This document shows, piece after piece, positions 45,748-54,179 of a DNA stretch of 64,000 nt. Made by a program: the position numbers and the translations under genes. The stretch covers positions 25,816 through 89,815 of the forward strand of contig BNBA01000018.1 of NCBI GenBank assembly GCA_014654535.1, read 5' to 3'. Source of the DNA: Xanthomonas boreopolis. Its GTDB lineage: Bacteria; Pseudomonadota; Gammaproteobacteria; Xanthomonadales; Xanthomonadaceae. The notes below the pieces were generated by a model. The model was not told the origin of the DNA. It made no database searches and worked only from the letters and a program-made list of their open reading frames with translations. Every line of letters starts with the position of its first letter. Position 1 is the stretch's first letter.

Positions 45748-48675
45748 TCAGGCCGGCTGGGCCTGTTGCTGGTACATCCGTGCGAGTTGCGGGACGCAGG
45801 AGCCGCAGACGCTGCCGCAGCCCAGGCGTTGCTTGAGCGCGGCGACATCCGCGCCGCGCTGCAGTTCGGCCTGGATCGCCGATTCGGTGACCTGGCGGCA
45901 GCTGCACACGACCGGGTCGCGGCGCGCGCCGGCGCCCTGCGAGAACACCGACAGCCGCGTGCCTTGCCATGGCTGCCCGGACAGCGCGGCGTCGAGCAGG
46001 CCCTGGCTGGCGGCGCTGCGCTGGGGCTCGGCCAGCAGCAGGCCGTCGATATGGCTGTGGCCGTCGTGCACGCGCCAGCCGACGCGGCGGATCAGGCCGC
46101 GGCGCGCGTCGCGGTATTCCAGCGTGTCGGGGCCGGCCGGCAGGTCCAGCGCATCCACCAGCCGCTGCATCCAGGCCGCATCCGGCGCCGTGGCGCAGGC
46201 CGCGCGCAGCACCGTCCAATGGCCGAGCTCGGGCGCGCCCGGCTCGGCATGCAGGCCCAGGCCGGCGTAGCCGCACTCGCGCAGCAGCGGTTGCAGCGCG
46301 CGTTGCAGCGCCAGCGCGTCGCCGCGCCGCGCCGCCAGCAGGTGCCAGCCGAACTCGGCCTTTTCCACGCGCACTGCCGCATGCTTGAGCTCGGGCTGTT
46401 GCGAGCGCGCGTCCACCGCCGGGATGCTGACCTCGTTGATGCCGCCGCTGGACAGGAATTGGCCGCTCCAATGCATCGCGGCGAACACGCACCCCGAGCG
46501 CACCTCGTCGGACAGCGCCAGCGGCAGCACCAGTTCGCCGCGCTTGCTGCTCACGCGCACCAGCTCGCCGGCCTGCAACCCGCGTCGCGCCGCGTCCTCC
46601 GGGTGCATGCGCAGGCCCGGCTCGGGGCTGTGCGCGAACAGCGCCGGCACGCGCCCGCTGCGCGACATGCCATGCCACTGGTCGCGCAGGCGGCCGGTCA
46701 GCAGGCGCAGCGGATAGCGTGCGGAGGTCGCCTCGGCGACCGGACGGTAGGCGGTGGCGTGGAAGCGCGCGCGGCCGTCGGCGGTGGCGAAGATCCCGTC
46801 GGTATAGCGGCGTGCCAGGCCCTGGCGGGCGCCGGCGGGGAACGGCCACTGCTGTGGGCCGTCGCTCTCCAGCCTGGCGTAGTCGAGCCCGCCGATGTCG
46901 AGGTCGCGGCCGAGGGTGAGGCTGCGGTGTTCTTCGAAGATCGCGGCGGGCGTGTCGAAGCCGAACAATGTCGGCGCGGCTGAGGTGCCGTCCCACGAAT
47001 TTCTGGTCTCGTCATTCCCGCGAAAGCGGGCATCCATGGACTTCACTTGCAAAGCGCCAACGTCCATGGATTCCCGCTTTCGCGGGAATGACGAAGAAGA
47101 AGCATTGGGGTTCTCCAGCTTCGCCTCCATCCGCCGCGCCACTTCGCGCGCGATCCACCAGTCCGCGCGCGCCTGCCCCGGCGGCGCGACCGCGGCGCGC
47201 ACGCGGGTGATGCGGCGCTCGGAGTTGGTCACCGTGCCCTCCTTCTCGCCCCAGCTCGAGGCCGGCAGCAATGCATCGGCGTAGGGCACGGTGTCGGTGC
47301 CGGCGAAGGCCTCCTGCACCACCACGTATTCGGCCCGTTGCAGCGCCTCGCGCACGCCGGCGATGTCCGGCATCGAGTGCACGGGGTTGGTGCAGGCGAT
47401 CCAGACCGCCTTGATGCGCCCCTCGCGCAAGCCTTCGAACAGCTTCACCGCGGCCGCGCCCGGCCGCGGCGAGATCCGTCCTTCGGGCAGGCCCCACAGG
47501 CGTTCCAGCTCGGCGCGGTCCGCGTCGCTGCCGATCTCGCGGTGCGCGGCCAGCATCGTCGCCATCCCGCCGACCTCGCGCCCGCCCATCGCGTTGGGCT
47601 GGCCGGTCAGCGAGAACGGCCCGGCGCCCGGCTTGCCGATCTGGCCGGTGGCCAGGTGCAGGTTGATCAGCGCCAGGTTCTTGTCGGTGCCGTGGGCCGA
47701 TTGGTTCAGGCCCATGCAGTACAGCGACAGCGCCGCGGGGCTGCGCCCGAACCATTCCGCCGCCTGGACCAGGTCTTCCGGCGGGATGCCGCAGATCTCC
47801 GCGCTCATGCGCGGGGTGTAGTCCCGCAGCAGGCGCTTGAGGTCGACGAACCCTTCCGTATGCGCGGCGACGAATTCCGGGTCCACCAGGCCCTCCCAGA
47901 CGAGGTGGTGCAACATGCCGTTGAACAGCGCGACATCGGTGCCCGGCTGGATCGCCAGGTGCAGGTCGGCCATCGCGGCGGTGTCGGTGCGGCGCGGATC
48001 GACCACGATCCAGCGCACCTGCGGATCCTCGGCGCGCGCCTGCTCCAGGCGGCGGAACAATACCGGGTGGGCATAGGCCATGTTGCTGCCGGCGAACAGC
48101 ACGGTCCGGGCCCGCTCCAGGTCCTCGTAGCAGGTCGGCGGGCCGTCTGCGCCGAGCGCGAGCTTGTAGCCGGTCACCGCGCTGGACATGCACAGCCGCG
48201 AGTTGGTGTCGATGTTGTTGGTGCCGACCAGGCCCTTGGCCAGCTTGTTGAAGACGTAGTAGTCCTCGGTCAGCAGCTGGCCGGAGAGATAGAACGCGAC
48301 CGCGTCCGGCCCGTGCCGGCGCACGATGCCGGCCAGCCGCGCCGCCACCGTGTCCAGCGCTTCGTCCCAGTCGACCGGCCGCCGCGGCGCCTGGCGCTGC
48401 GAACGCAGCTCCGGCACCAGCACCCGCCCGGCGTGGCCGGCGACGGTCTGCGGCAGGCTGCGGCCCTTGCTGCAAAGCCGGCCATGGTTGGCCGGGTGCT
48501 GCGGGTCGCCTTCGATCCCGACGATGCGCTCCCCCTGCGCATCGGCCTCGCTGTGGATCAGCACGCCGCAACCCACGCCGCAGTAGCAGCAGGTCGAGCG
48601 CGTGGTGCGGCGGACCGCGCCCGCCGCCTCCACAGCCGCCTCCGGCGGCGCTGCCGGCGTGGCGCCTTCGCTCAT
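45748..48675 (-). CDS. nasA: assimilatory nitrate reductase catalytic subunit with in-frame palindromic insertion
   Basis: Cytoplasmic molybdopterin reductase, nitrate to nitrite. 975 aa. The N-terminal 4Fe-4S motif is TCCYCGVGCGV...GRLCSKG (C29/C30, C32, C36, C68). The Mo-bisMGD body includes NNIDTNSRLCMSSAVTGYKL, FSLTGQPNAMGGREVGGM and PLRLLTGRLRDQWHGMSRSG. A BFD-like [2Fe-2S] domain closes it (VVCSCRQVTE...GCGSVCGSCVPQL). Between MEAKL and FGFDTPAAIFEEH about 45 extra residues (SSFPRKRESMDV...MDARFRGND) come from a palindromic repeat at 47011-47092. The frame stays open through it. ATGA overlap with nirD. Confidence 0.95.
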   Translation of the reverse strand: MSEGATPAAPPEAAVEAAGAVRRTTRSTCCYCGVGCGVLIHSEADAQGERIVGIEGDPQHPANHGRLCSKGRSLPQTVAGHAGRVLVPELRSQRQAPRRPVDWDEALDTVAARLAGIVRRHGPDAVAFYLSGQLLTEDYYVFNKLAKGLVGTNNIDTNSRLCMSSAVTGYKLALGADGPPTCYEDLERARTVLFAGSNMAYAHPVLFRRLEQARAEDPQVRWIVVDPRRTDTAAMADLHLAIQPGTDVALFNGMLHHLVWEGLVDPEFVAAHTEGFVDLKRLLRDYTPRMSAEICGIPPEDLVQAAEWFGRSPAALSLYCMGLNQSAHGTDKNLALINLHLATGQIGKPGAGPFSLTGQPNAMGGREVGGMATMLAAHREIGSDADRAELERLWGLPEGRISPRPGAAAVKLFEGLREGRIKAVWIACTNPVHSMPDIAGVREALQRAEYVVVQEAFAGTDTVPYADALLPASSWGEKEGTVTNSERRITRVRAAVAPPGQARADWWIAREVARRMEAKLENPNASSSSFPRKRESMDVGALQVKSMDARFRGNDETRNSWDGTSAAPTLFGFDTPAAIFEEHRSLTLGRDLDIGGLDYARLESDGPQQWPFPAGARQGLARRYTDGIFATADGRARFHATAYRPVAEATSARYPLRLLTGRLRDQWHGMSRSGRVPALFAHSPEPGLRMHPEDAARRGLQAGELVRVSSKRGELVLPLALSDEVRSGCVFAAMHWSGQFLSSGGINEVSIPAVDARSQQPELKHAAVRVEKAEFGWHLLAARRGDALALQRALQPLLRECGYAGLGLHAEPGAPELGHWTVLRAACATAPDAAWMQRLVDALDLPAGPDTLEYRDARRGLIRRVGWRVHDGHSHIDGLLLAEPQRSAASQGLLDAALSGQPWQGTRLSVFSQGAGARRDPVVCSCRQVTESAIQAELQRGADVAALKQRLGCGSVCGSCVPQLARMYQQQAQPA
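47011..47092. repeat. palindromic element inside nasA
   Basis: 31-bp inverted arms 47011-47041 and 47062-47092 with one mismatch (GTCATTCCCGCGAAAGCGGG... and its complement) across a 20-nt loop. Each arm contains its own TTCCCGC-GAAA-GCGGG-type hairpin. A half copy lies at 53059-53080. Confidence 0.93.
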
Positions 48676-49031
48676 GCCGGTTCCAGCGCCTGCGGCTGCA
48701 GCGCTTCGCGCGGCACGATCCACACCGCGCCGTCCTCGACCTTCACCGGGTAGCGCGGCGTGCAGCCCACGTCCGGCGCGCAGGCCTGGCCGCTGTCCAG
48801 CCCGATGTTCCAGCCGTGCAGCGGGCAGGTCACGCTCTCGCCGCTGACGATGCCCTGCGACAGCGGCCCGCCCTTGTGCGGGCAGCGGTCGCGCAGCGCG
48901 AACACCTTGTCGCCCGCGGTGCGGAACAACGCGATCGGCGCCATTCCCTCGATCTCCAGCACGCGCGCGCCCAGCGGCGGCAATTCGTCCAGCGCGCACA
49001 CGCGTATCCAGCGGCCCGTGCCCATGCTCAT
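48672..49031 (-). CDS. nirD: nitrite reductase small subunit NirD
   Basis: Rieske-like small subunit of the NADH-dependent nitrite reductase. 119 aa with the ligand pairs C50/H52 (RCPHKGGPL) and C69/H72 (CPLHGWNI), so the Rieske cluster site is intact, unlike NirD proteins that have lost it. ATG 49031 overlaps the nirB stop (ATGA) and its own stop overlaps the nasA start. Confidence 0.94.
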   Translation of the reverse strand: MSMGTGRWIRVCALDELPPLGARVLEIEGMAPIALFRTAGDKVFALRDRCPHKGGPLSQGIVSGESVTCPLHGWNIGLDSGQACAPDVGCTPRYPVKVEDGAVWIVPREALQPQALEPA

Positions 49032-51481
49032 TCCTCCACCGTCGCGGCCGGTGCGGCGATCCGCAGCGGCTGGTATTCCCGGTTGCGCTCGCCGGCGACG
49101 CGCGCGCTCCACGGATCGGCCAATCCGTCCAGCGAATACAGCAGGCGCTCGTAGAGCGCGCGCCGGCTCCCGGCGTCGTCGACCACCTTCTGCTTGACGT
49201 AATCCAGTCCCACCCGCGCGATGTAGTGCACGGTGCGGTCGAGGTAGTACGCCTCCTCGCGGTACAGCTGCAGGAACGCCCCGGTGTACTCCTTCACTTC
49301 CTCGGCGGTCCTGACCTTGACCAGGAAGCGCGCGACCTCGGTCTTGATGCCGCCGTTGCCGCCGACGTGGATCTCCCAGCCCGAGTCCACCGCGATGATG
49401 CCCACGTCCTTGATGCCGGATTCGGCGCAGTTGCGCGGGCAGCCGGACACCGCCAGCTTGACCTTGTGCGGGCTCCACATGTTGGCCAGCATCGTCTCCA
49501 GGTCGATGCCCATCTGCGTGCTGTTCTGGGTGCCGAAGCGGCAGAACTCGCTGCCCACGCAGGTCTTCACCGTGCGGATCGACTTGCCGTAGGCGTGGCC
49601 GGACTTCATGCCGAGGTCGCGCCAGACGTCGACCAGGTCCTCCTTCTTGACCCCGAGCAGGTCGATGCGCTGGCCGCCGGTGACCTTGACCATCGGGATC
49701 GCGTACTTGTCGGCGACGTCGGCGATGCGGCGCAGCTCGGAGGGGTTGGTCACCCCGCCCTTCATCTGCGGCACCACCGAGAACGTGCCGTCCTTCTGGA
49801 TGTTGGCGTGCGCGCGCTCGTTGATGAAGCGCGACTGCGGGTCGTCCACCGCCTCGTGCGGCCACGTCGAGAGCATGTAGTAGTTCAGGGCCGGGCGGCA
49901 GGTCGCGCAGCCGTTGGGCGTGCGCCATTCCAGGAACGCATAGGCCTGGACGTGGCTGAGCAGCCGGTGCTCGCGCACGGCCTTGCGCAGTTCGCCGTGG
50001 CTCAGGTCGGTGCAACCGCACACCGCCTTGGTCTTGGGCGTCTCCTGGAAGTTCGAGCCCAGGCAGTTCATCAGGATCTGCTCGACCAGGCCGGTGCACG
50101 AGCCGCACGAGCTGGCGGCCTTGGTGCGCTTCTTGACCTCGTCCACCGTGAACAAGCCCTGCTCGCGCACCGCCTTGACGATCGTGCCCTTGCACACGCC
50201 GTTGCAGCCGCAGACCTCGTCGCCGTCGGCCATCGCGCTGGCGCGGTCCTGGCCGGCGGTGCCGGCATCGCCGAGCGCGGTCTCGCCGAAGATCAGCTGG
50301 TCGCGCTGGTCCTGCACCGGCGTGCCGTCCTTGAGCAGCTTGAAGTACCAGCCGCCGTCGCCGGTGTCGCCGTACAGGCAGGCGCCGACCAGTTTGTCGT
50401 CGCGGATCACCAGCTTCTTGTAGACGCCGCCGGCCGGGTCGGACAGCACGATCTCCTCGGCGCCGTCGCCGCCCATGAAATCGCCGGCCGAGAACAGGTC
50501 GATGCCGGTGACCTTGAGCTTGGTCGAGGCCACCGAGCCCTTGTAGATGCCGATGCCGAACTGCGCCAGGTGGTTGGCGCAGACCTTGGCCTGCTCGAAC
50601 AGCGGCGCGACCAGCCCGTAGGCGATGCCGCGGTGATTGGCGCACTCGCCGACCGCGTACACGCGCGGGTCGAAGCTCTGCAGGCTGTCGTTGACCACGA
50701 TGCCGCGCGAGCAATGGATGCCGGCCTCCTCGGCCAGCCGGGTGTTCGGACGGATGCCGGCGGCCATCACCACCAGGTCGGCCGGGATCTCGCTGCCGTC
50801 GGCGAAACGCACGCCGACCACTTCGCCGGCCTCGTTGCCGAGGATCGCGCTGGTGGACGTCTCCAGGCGGAAACGCAGGCCGCGCTCGCTCAAGGATTTC
50901 TGCAGCAGGCCGCTTGCGACCGGATCGAGCTGGCGCTCCAGCAGCCAGCCGGCCAGGTGCACGACGGTCACGTCCATCCCGCGCAGCTTCAGGCCGTTGG
51001 CGGCCTCCAGCCCGAGCAGGCCGCCGCCGATCACCACCGCGTGGCGCTTGCTGCGCGCGGTCTCGATCATGGTGCGGGTGTCGTGCATGTCGCGGTAGCC
51101 GATCACGCCCTTCAGGTCCTTGCCCGGCACCGGCAGCACGAACGGCAGCGAGCCGGTGGCGATCAGCAGGCGGTCGTACTCGGCCTCGGTGCCGTCGGCG
51201 GCGATCACCCGCCGGCGCACCCGGTCGATCCGCACGACCTCCTTGCCCAGGTGCAGGCGGATGCCGTTCTCGGCGTACCACGACAGGGGGTTGAGCACGA
51301 TGTCGTCGAAGTCCTGCTCGCCGGCCAGCACCGGCGAGAGCAGGATGCGGTTGTAGTTCGGGTGCGGCTCGGCGCCGAACACGGTGATGTCGTACATGCC
51401 CGGCGCGAGCTTGAGCAGCTCCTCCAGCGTGCGGATGCCGGCCATGCCGTTGCCGATGACGACCAGTCTGGGTTGTTTCAT
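49028..51481 (-). CDS. nirB: nitrite reductase [NAD(P)H] large subunit NirB
   Basis: Siroheme enzyme reducing nitrite to ammonium. 817 aa: FAD/NAD domain first (RLVVIGNGMAGIRTLEELL, HAVVIGGGLLGLEAANGL, VMAAGIRPNTRLAEE), then a BFD-like [2Fe-2S] domain (EVCGCNGVCKGTIVKAVRE... SSCGSCTGLVEQ), then the sulfite/nitrite reductase domain with the 4Fe-4S-siroheme cysteines in TCVGSEFCRFGTQNS and VSGCPRNCAESGIKD. It lies 12 bp after the narK stop. Confidence 0.96.
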   Translation of the reverse strand: MKQPRLVVIGNGMAGIRTLEELLKLAPGMYDITVFGAEPHPNYNRILLSPVLAGEQDFDDIVLNPLSWYAENGIRLHLGKEVVRIDRVRRRVIAADGTEAEYDRLLIATGSLPFVLPVPGKDLKGVIGYRDMHDTRTMIETARSKRHAVVIGGGLLGLEAANGLKLRGMDVTVVHLAGWLLERQLDPVASGLLQKSLSERGLRFRLETSTSAILGNEAGEVVGVRFADGSEIPADLVVMAAGIRPNTRLAEEAGIHCSRGIVVNDSLQSFDPRVYAVGECANHRGIAYGLVAPLFEQAKVCANHLAQFGIGIYKGSVASTKLKVTGIDLFSAGDFMGGDGAEEIVLSDPAGGVYKKLVIRDDKLVGACLYGDTGDGGWYFKLLKDGTPVQDQRDQLIFGETALGDAGTAGQDRASAMADGDEVCGCNGVCKGTIVKAVREQGLFTVDEVKKRTKAASSCGSCTGLVEQILMNCLGSNFQETPKTKAVCGCTDLSHGELRKAVREHRLLSHVQAYAFLEWRTPNGCATCRPALNYYMLSTWPHEAVDDPQSRFINERAHANIQKDGTFSVVPQMKGGVTNPSELRRIADVADKYAIPMVKVTGGQRIDLLGVKKEDLVDVWRDLGMKSGHAYGKSIRTVKTCVGSEFCRFGTQNSTQMGIDLETMLANMWSPHKVKLAVSGCPRNCAESGIKDVGIIAVDSGWEIHVGGNGGIKTEVARFLVKVRTAEEVKEYTGAFLQLYREEAYYLDRTVHYIARVGLDYVKQKVVDDAGSRRALYERLLYSLDGLADPWSARVAGERNREYQPLRIAAPAATVEE

Positions 51482-51493
51482 GGCGTCCTCACC

Positions 51494-52703
51494 TCAGACC
51501 CGCGCCGCGCCGGCGGCGGCCCACTGGCTGCGCCATTCGCGCTTCACCCCGGCCAGCAACGCCCAGCCGCCGAGCGCGAACAGCGCGAACAGCCACATGC
51601 CGGGCGCGTAGCTGCCGGTGTGCTGCTTGAGCACGCCGAGCCCGGCGGCGAGCGCGAAGCCGCCGATGCCGCCGGCCATGCCGATCAGCCCGGCCATCAC
51701 CCCCGATCTCCTGCCCGAAGCGCTGCGGCACCAACTGGAACACCGCGCCGTTGCCGGCCCCCAGGCACAGCAGCGTGAGCACGAACAGCGCGAGGGTGAT
51801 CCATGCGCCGCCGACGCCGAACCCGGCCAACGCCACCAGCACGGCCACCAGCAGATAGACGCCCAGCAGCGACCGCGTGCCGCCCACGCGGTCGGCGATC
51901 ACCCCGCCCAGCGGCCGCATCACCGAACCGGCCAGCACGCAGGCGGCGGTGGCCCAGCCGGCATGCTTGGCATCGAAGCCGAACTGGTCGTGGAAGTAGC
52001 CCGGCAGCGCACTGGCGAATCCGGCGAAGCCGCCGAAGGTGATCGCATAGAAGAACATGAAGCGCCACGAATCGCGGTTGCCGACCAGTACCCTGCCGTA
52101 GTCGGCCCAGTGCTTGCGCGCCACCGGCACCGGCGCGTCCTTCGCCGTCAGCACGAACACCAGCAACGTCAGCGCCAATGGGATGCAGGCCAGTCCGAAC
52201 ACGTCGCGGTAGCCGAACATCGCCGCCAGCACCGGTGCGAACAACGCGGCCAGCACCGTGCCGGAGTTGCCCGCGCCGGCGATGCCCATCGCCGTGCCCT
52301 GGTGCTCCGGCGGATACCAGCGCGAGGCCAGCGGCAACGCCACCGCGAACGACGCGCCGGCGATGCCCAGCAGCATGCCCAGCGCCACCACCTGGCCCAG
52401 GCTGTGGACGCCGAGCTGCCATGCGCCCAGCAGGCTGGCGATCACCGCCACTTGCGCCAGCACGCCGGCGCGCTTGGCGCCGATGCGGTCGGCCAGCATG
52501 CCCAGGAACAGCCGCAGCACCGCGCCGCACAGGATCGGCACGGCGACCATGAAGGCGCGCTGCTGCGTATCCAGCCCCAGCGCCTCGGCGATCGGGACCT
52601 GCAGCGGACCGAGCAGGTACCAGACCATGAAGCTCAAGTCGAAGTACAGGAACGACGCGAACAGCGTGGGCGTATGCCCCGATCGCCAGAAAGAGCGATT
52701 CAT
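51494..52703 (-). pseudogene. narK: nitrate/nitrite MFS transporter with an apparent frameshift near its C-terminus
   Basis: NarK/NasA-type nitrate importer: LFASFLYFDLSFMVWYLLGP, FMVAVPILCGAVLRLFLGML, GMLLGIAGASFAVALPLASR, MGIAGAGNSGTVLAALFAP (nitrate signature), GGFAGFASALPGYFHDQFG. At 51700-51704 the minus strand has five Gs (ATCGGGGGTGATGGCC). With four, the chain would continue EIGVMAGLIGMAGGIGGFAL into the frame that encodes the expected last helices to 51494. With five, it runs into an Arg-rich stretch to 51489. Either a sequencing error, phase variation or a real lesion. First structural gene behind the regulated leader. Confidence 0.85.
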
Positions 52704-52730
52704 GCATGCATCTCCGGATCAGCGTTGGCG

Positions 52731-52773
52731 AAAAAAAACGGCGCCCCTCCGGTTCGCACCGGAAGGACGCCGT
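52731..52773 (-). terminator. intrinsic terminator in the narK leader
   Basis: 16-bp stem (ACGGCGTCCTTCCGGT / GCGA / ACCGGAGGGGCGCCGT, two G-T wobbles) followed by eight Ts, 27 nt before the narK ATG. Its left arm shares bases with the third ANTAR hairpin. Confidence 0.93.
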
Positions 52774-52848
52774 TGTCCTGGACACCCCGGACCGCCGTTG
52801 GCCTGGTGCGTCGAATGGTTTGTATGCGCAGACGCCGTTGCCTGCGCA
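52764..52848 (-). ncRNA. ANTAR-target leader RNA: three hairpins with AACGGC hexaloops
   Basis: Hairpin 1 (52848-52825): TGCGCAG-GC/GT-CTGCGCA. Hairpin 2 (52806-52787): CCAGGCC/GGTCCGG with one mismatch. Hairpin 3 (52779-52764): AGGAC/GTCCT. All have the same loop AACGGC, with A at loop position 1 and G at 4, the rule for NasR/NasT ANTAR binding sites. Hairpin 3 overlaps the terminator, so binding would block it. Confidence 0.88.
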
Positions 52849-52858
52849 GGACGTATCA

Positions 52859-52874
52859 AGCAATCAGCGTGCCA
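52859..52874 (-). promoter_or_regulatory. sigma-54 promoter of the nas operon
   Basis: TGGCACGCTGATTGCT matches TGGCAC-RN4-TTGCW exactly at the -24 GG and -12 GC. The predicted start near 52848 is the first base of ANTAR hairpin 1. Confidence 0.88.
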
Positions 52875-52991
52875 AGTTTTCGCGCCTTGGCGACAGCGGC
52901 TCAATTCGTTGATTCACAAGGCTTTCAAGATGCCTCTCTGAATCGGCCAGCATGTTTCGCCTGCATTCCACGCCCCGTATTCGGGCGTAAC

Positions 52992-53006
52992 GCACCATAC
53001 TTGTGC
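52992..53006. promoter_or_regulatory. NtrC-type enhancer site
   Basis: GCACCATACTTGTGC (complement GCACAAGTATGGTGC) fits GCAC-N6-GGTGC. It is about 150 bp upstream of the predicted start, a normal enhancer distance for a sigma-54 promoter. A weaker GCATG...CCTGC-like site lies at 52950-52964. Confidence 0.75.
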
Positions 53007-53058
53007 GCCGCAGAATGGCAGCCCCGTGTGCTTCCGCCCCCGGCACGCTCGAACTCGT

Positions 53059-53080
53059 CATTCCCGCGAAAGCGGGAATG
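53059..53080. repeat. half copy of the nasA palindromic element
   Basis: CATTCCCGC-GAAA-GCGGGAATG, a perfect 9-bp hairpin with a GAAA loop, identical to the arm core of the element inside nasA. Confidence 0.85.
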
Positions 53081-53122
53081 GCGAATCAAAGTTTTCTGTG
53101 AATCGCCTCAAGCCAGACACGA

Positions 53123-54175
53123 TCAACTAACCCAATCGAACAACCGCACCACCCGCCTTTCCTCATTCGGCACGGCCACCCCCACGCGCTCGGCAGCATG
53201 TCGATAGTTTTCCAATCGATGGATATCGCGCAGCAATCCATCTTCGTCCAGCAACGGACCACACCAGCCCCAGCGCCGGAACTGAGCCAGGAACCATTCG
53301 CCGTCCGAAAGCCACGGCATGTTCACCCTGCCGCCACGATGGAACGCCAATGCCGCCGGGTCGTCACCGCCCACCAGGCAGGCGGCCAGATGCTCCACCG
53401 GCCGGCCGATGACCTCCGCCTCGGAAAGCCACTGTGCGCAACGCACGCGATTGGCCGGATCGGCATCCAGCCAGCGGCAGGCCGCCAGTACACAGGCCGT
53501 CAGACGTTCGACCAGCTCCGGCTGCAGCGCGGCGAAATCGCGCCGGCAAGCCAGTACTTTTTCTGGATGCCCCGGCCAGAGTTCGCCGCTGCGGATCACC
53601 CGCCGGCCCACGCCCTGCATCTCCGCGACCGCAGCCCACGGCTCGCCCGAGCAATAGCCGTCGATCGCACCCGCCGCCAGCGCTCCAGGCATCTGCGGCG
53701 GCGGGATCGTCACCACCTCGACGTCCCGCATCGGCGCCACGCCCGAGGCCGCCATCCAGTAGTACAGCCACAGCGCGTGCGTGCCGGTGGGAAAGGTCTG
53801 CGCGAACACCGCCGGCCGGCCCAGGTCCCGCAGCGCCTGCGGCAAGCTACGCCCGGCCGCCAGCGCATCCGCCAGTCCCGAGGACAGCGTGATCGCCTGG
53901 CCGTTGTGATTGAGCGTCATCAGCAGCGCCATCGGCGCACGCGGCCCGGCCACGCCCAGTTCGATGCCGTAGACCAGGCCCGCCAGCGCATGCGCCGCCT
54001 CGACCTCGCCGGACAGCAGGCGGTCGCGCACCGCGGCCCAGGAGGCCTGGCGGTGCAGTTGCAGGCGCAGGCCCTGGGCGCGGTCCAGACCGAGCCGGCT
54101 GGCCGCCACCAGGGGCGCGCAGTCGATCAACGGCATGTAGGCCACGCGCAGCAGGGGCAGATCGATTTCGCTCAT
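53123..54175 (-). CDS. nasS: nitrate sensor NasS (NrtA-like)
   Basis: Nitrate/nitrite-binding protein of the NrtA type that, without nitrate, holds NasT inactive. 350 aa, no signal peptide, so cytoplasmic as expected for a sensor. LLRVAYMPLIDCAPLVAASR at the N-terminus, GNGQAITLSS-like NHNGQAITLSSGLADALAAG, GAIDGYCSGEPWAAVAEMQG, GHPEKVLACRRDF and PWLSDGEWFLAQFRRWG are typical. It starts 4 bp after the nasT stop. Confidence 0.92.
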   Translation of the reverse strand: MSEIDLPLLRVAYMPLIDCAPLVAASRLGLDRAQGLRLQLHRQASWAAVRDRLLSGEVEAAHALAGLVYGIELGVAGPRAPMALLMTLNHNGQAITLSSGLADALAAGRSLPQALRDLGRPAVFAQTFPTGTHALWLYYWMAASGVAPMRDVEVVTIPPPQMPGALAAGAIDGYCSGEPWAAVAEMQGVGRRVIRSGELWPGHPEKVLACRRDFAALQPELVERLTACVLAACRWLDADPANRVRCAQWLSEAEVIGRPVEHLAACLVGGDDPAALAFHRGGRVNMPWLSDGEWFLAQFRRWGWCGPLLDEDGLLRDIHRLENYRHAAERVGVAVPNEERRVVRLFDWVS

Positions 54176-54179
54176 GTCC

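Larger units (their letters stand above)
52704..53122. other. 419-bp nas control region
   Basis: Spacer between nasS and narK on the minus strand. It holds, in order of transcription, a half palindromic repeat (53059-53080), an NtrC-type site, a sigma-54 promoter, three ANTAR hairpins and an intrinsic terminator, each listed separately. I see no gene in it. Confidence 0.8.

Noticed and set aside
43642..46983. 1113-codon open frame antisense to moeA, cobA and nasA
   Set aside because: Shadow of well-identified genes on the other strand; composition is typical of reversed GC-rich codons.
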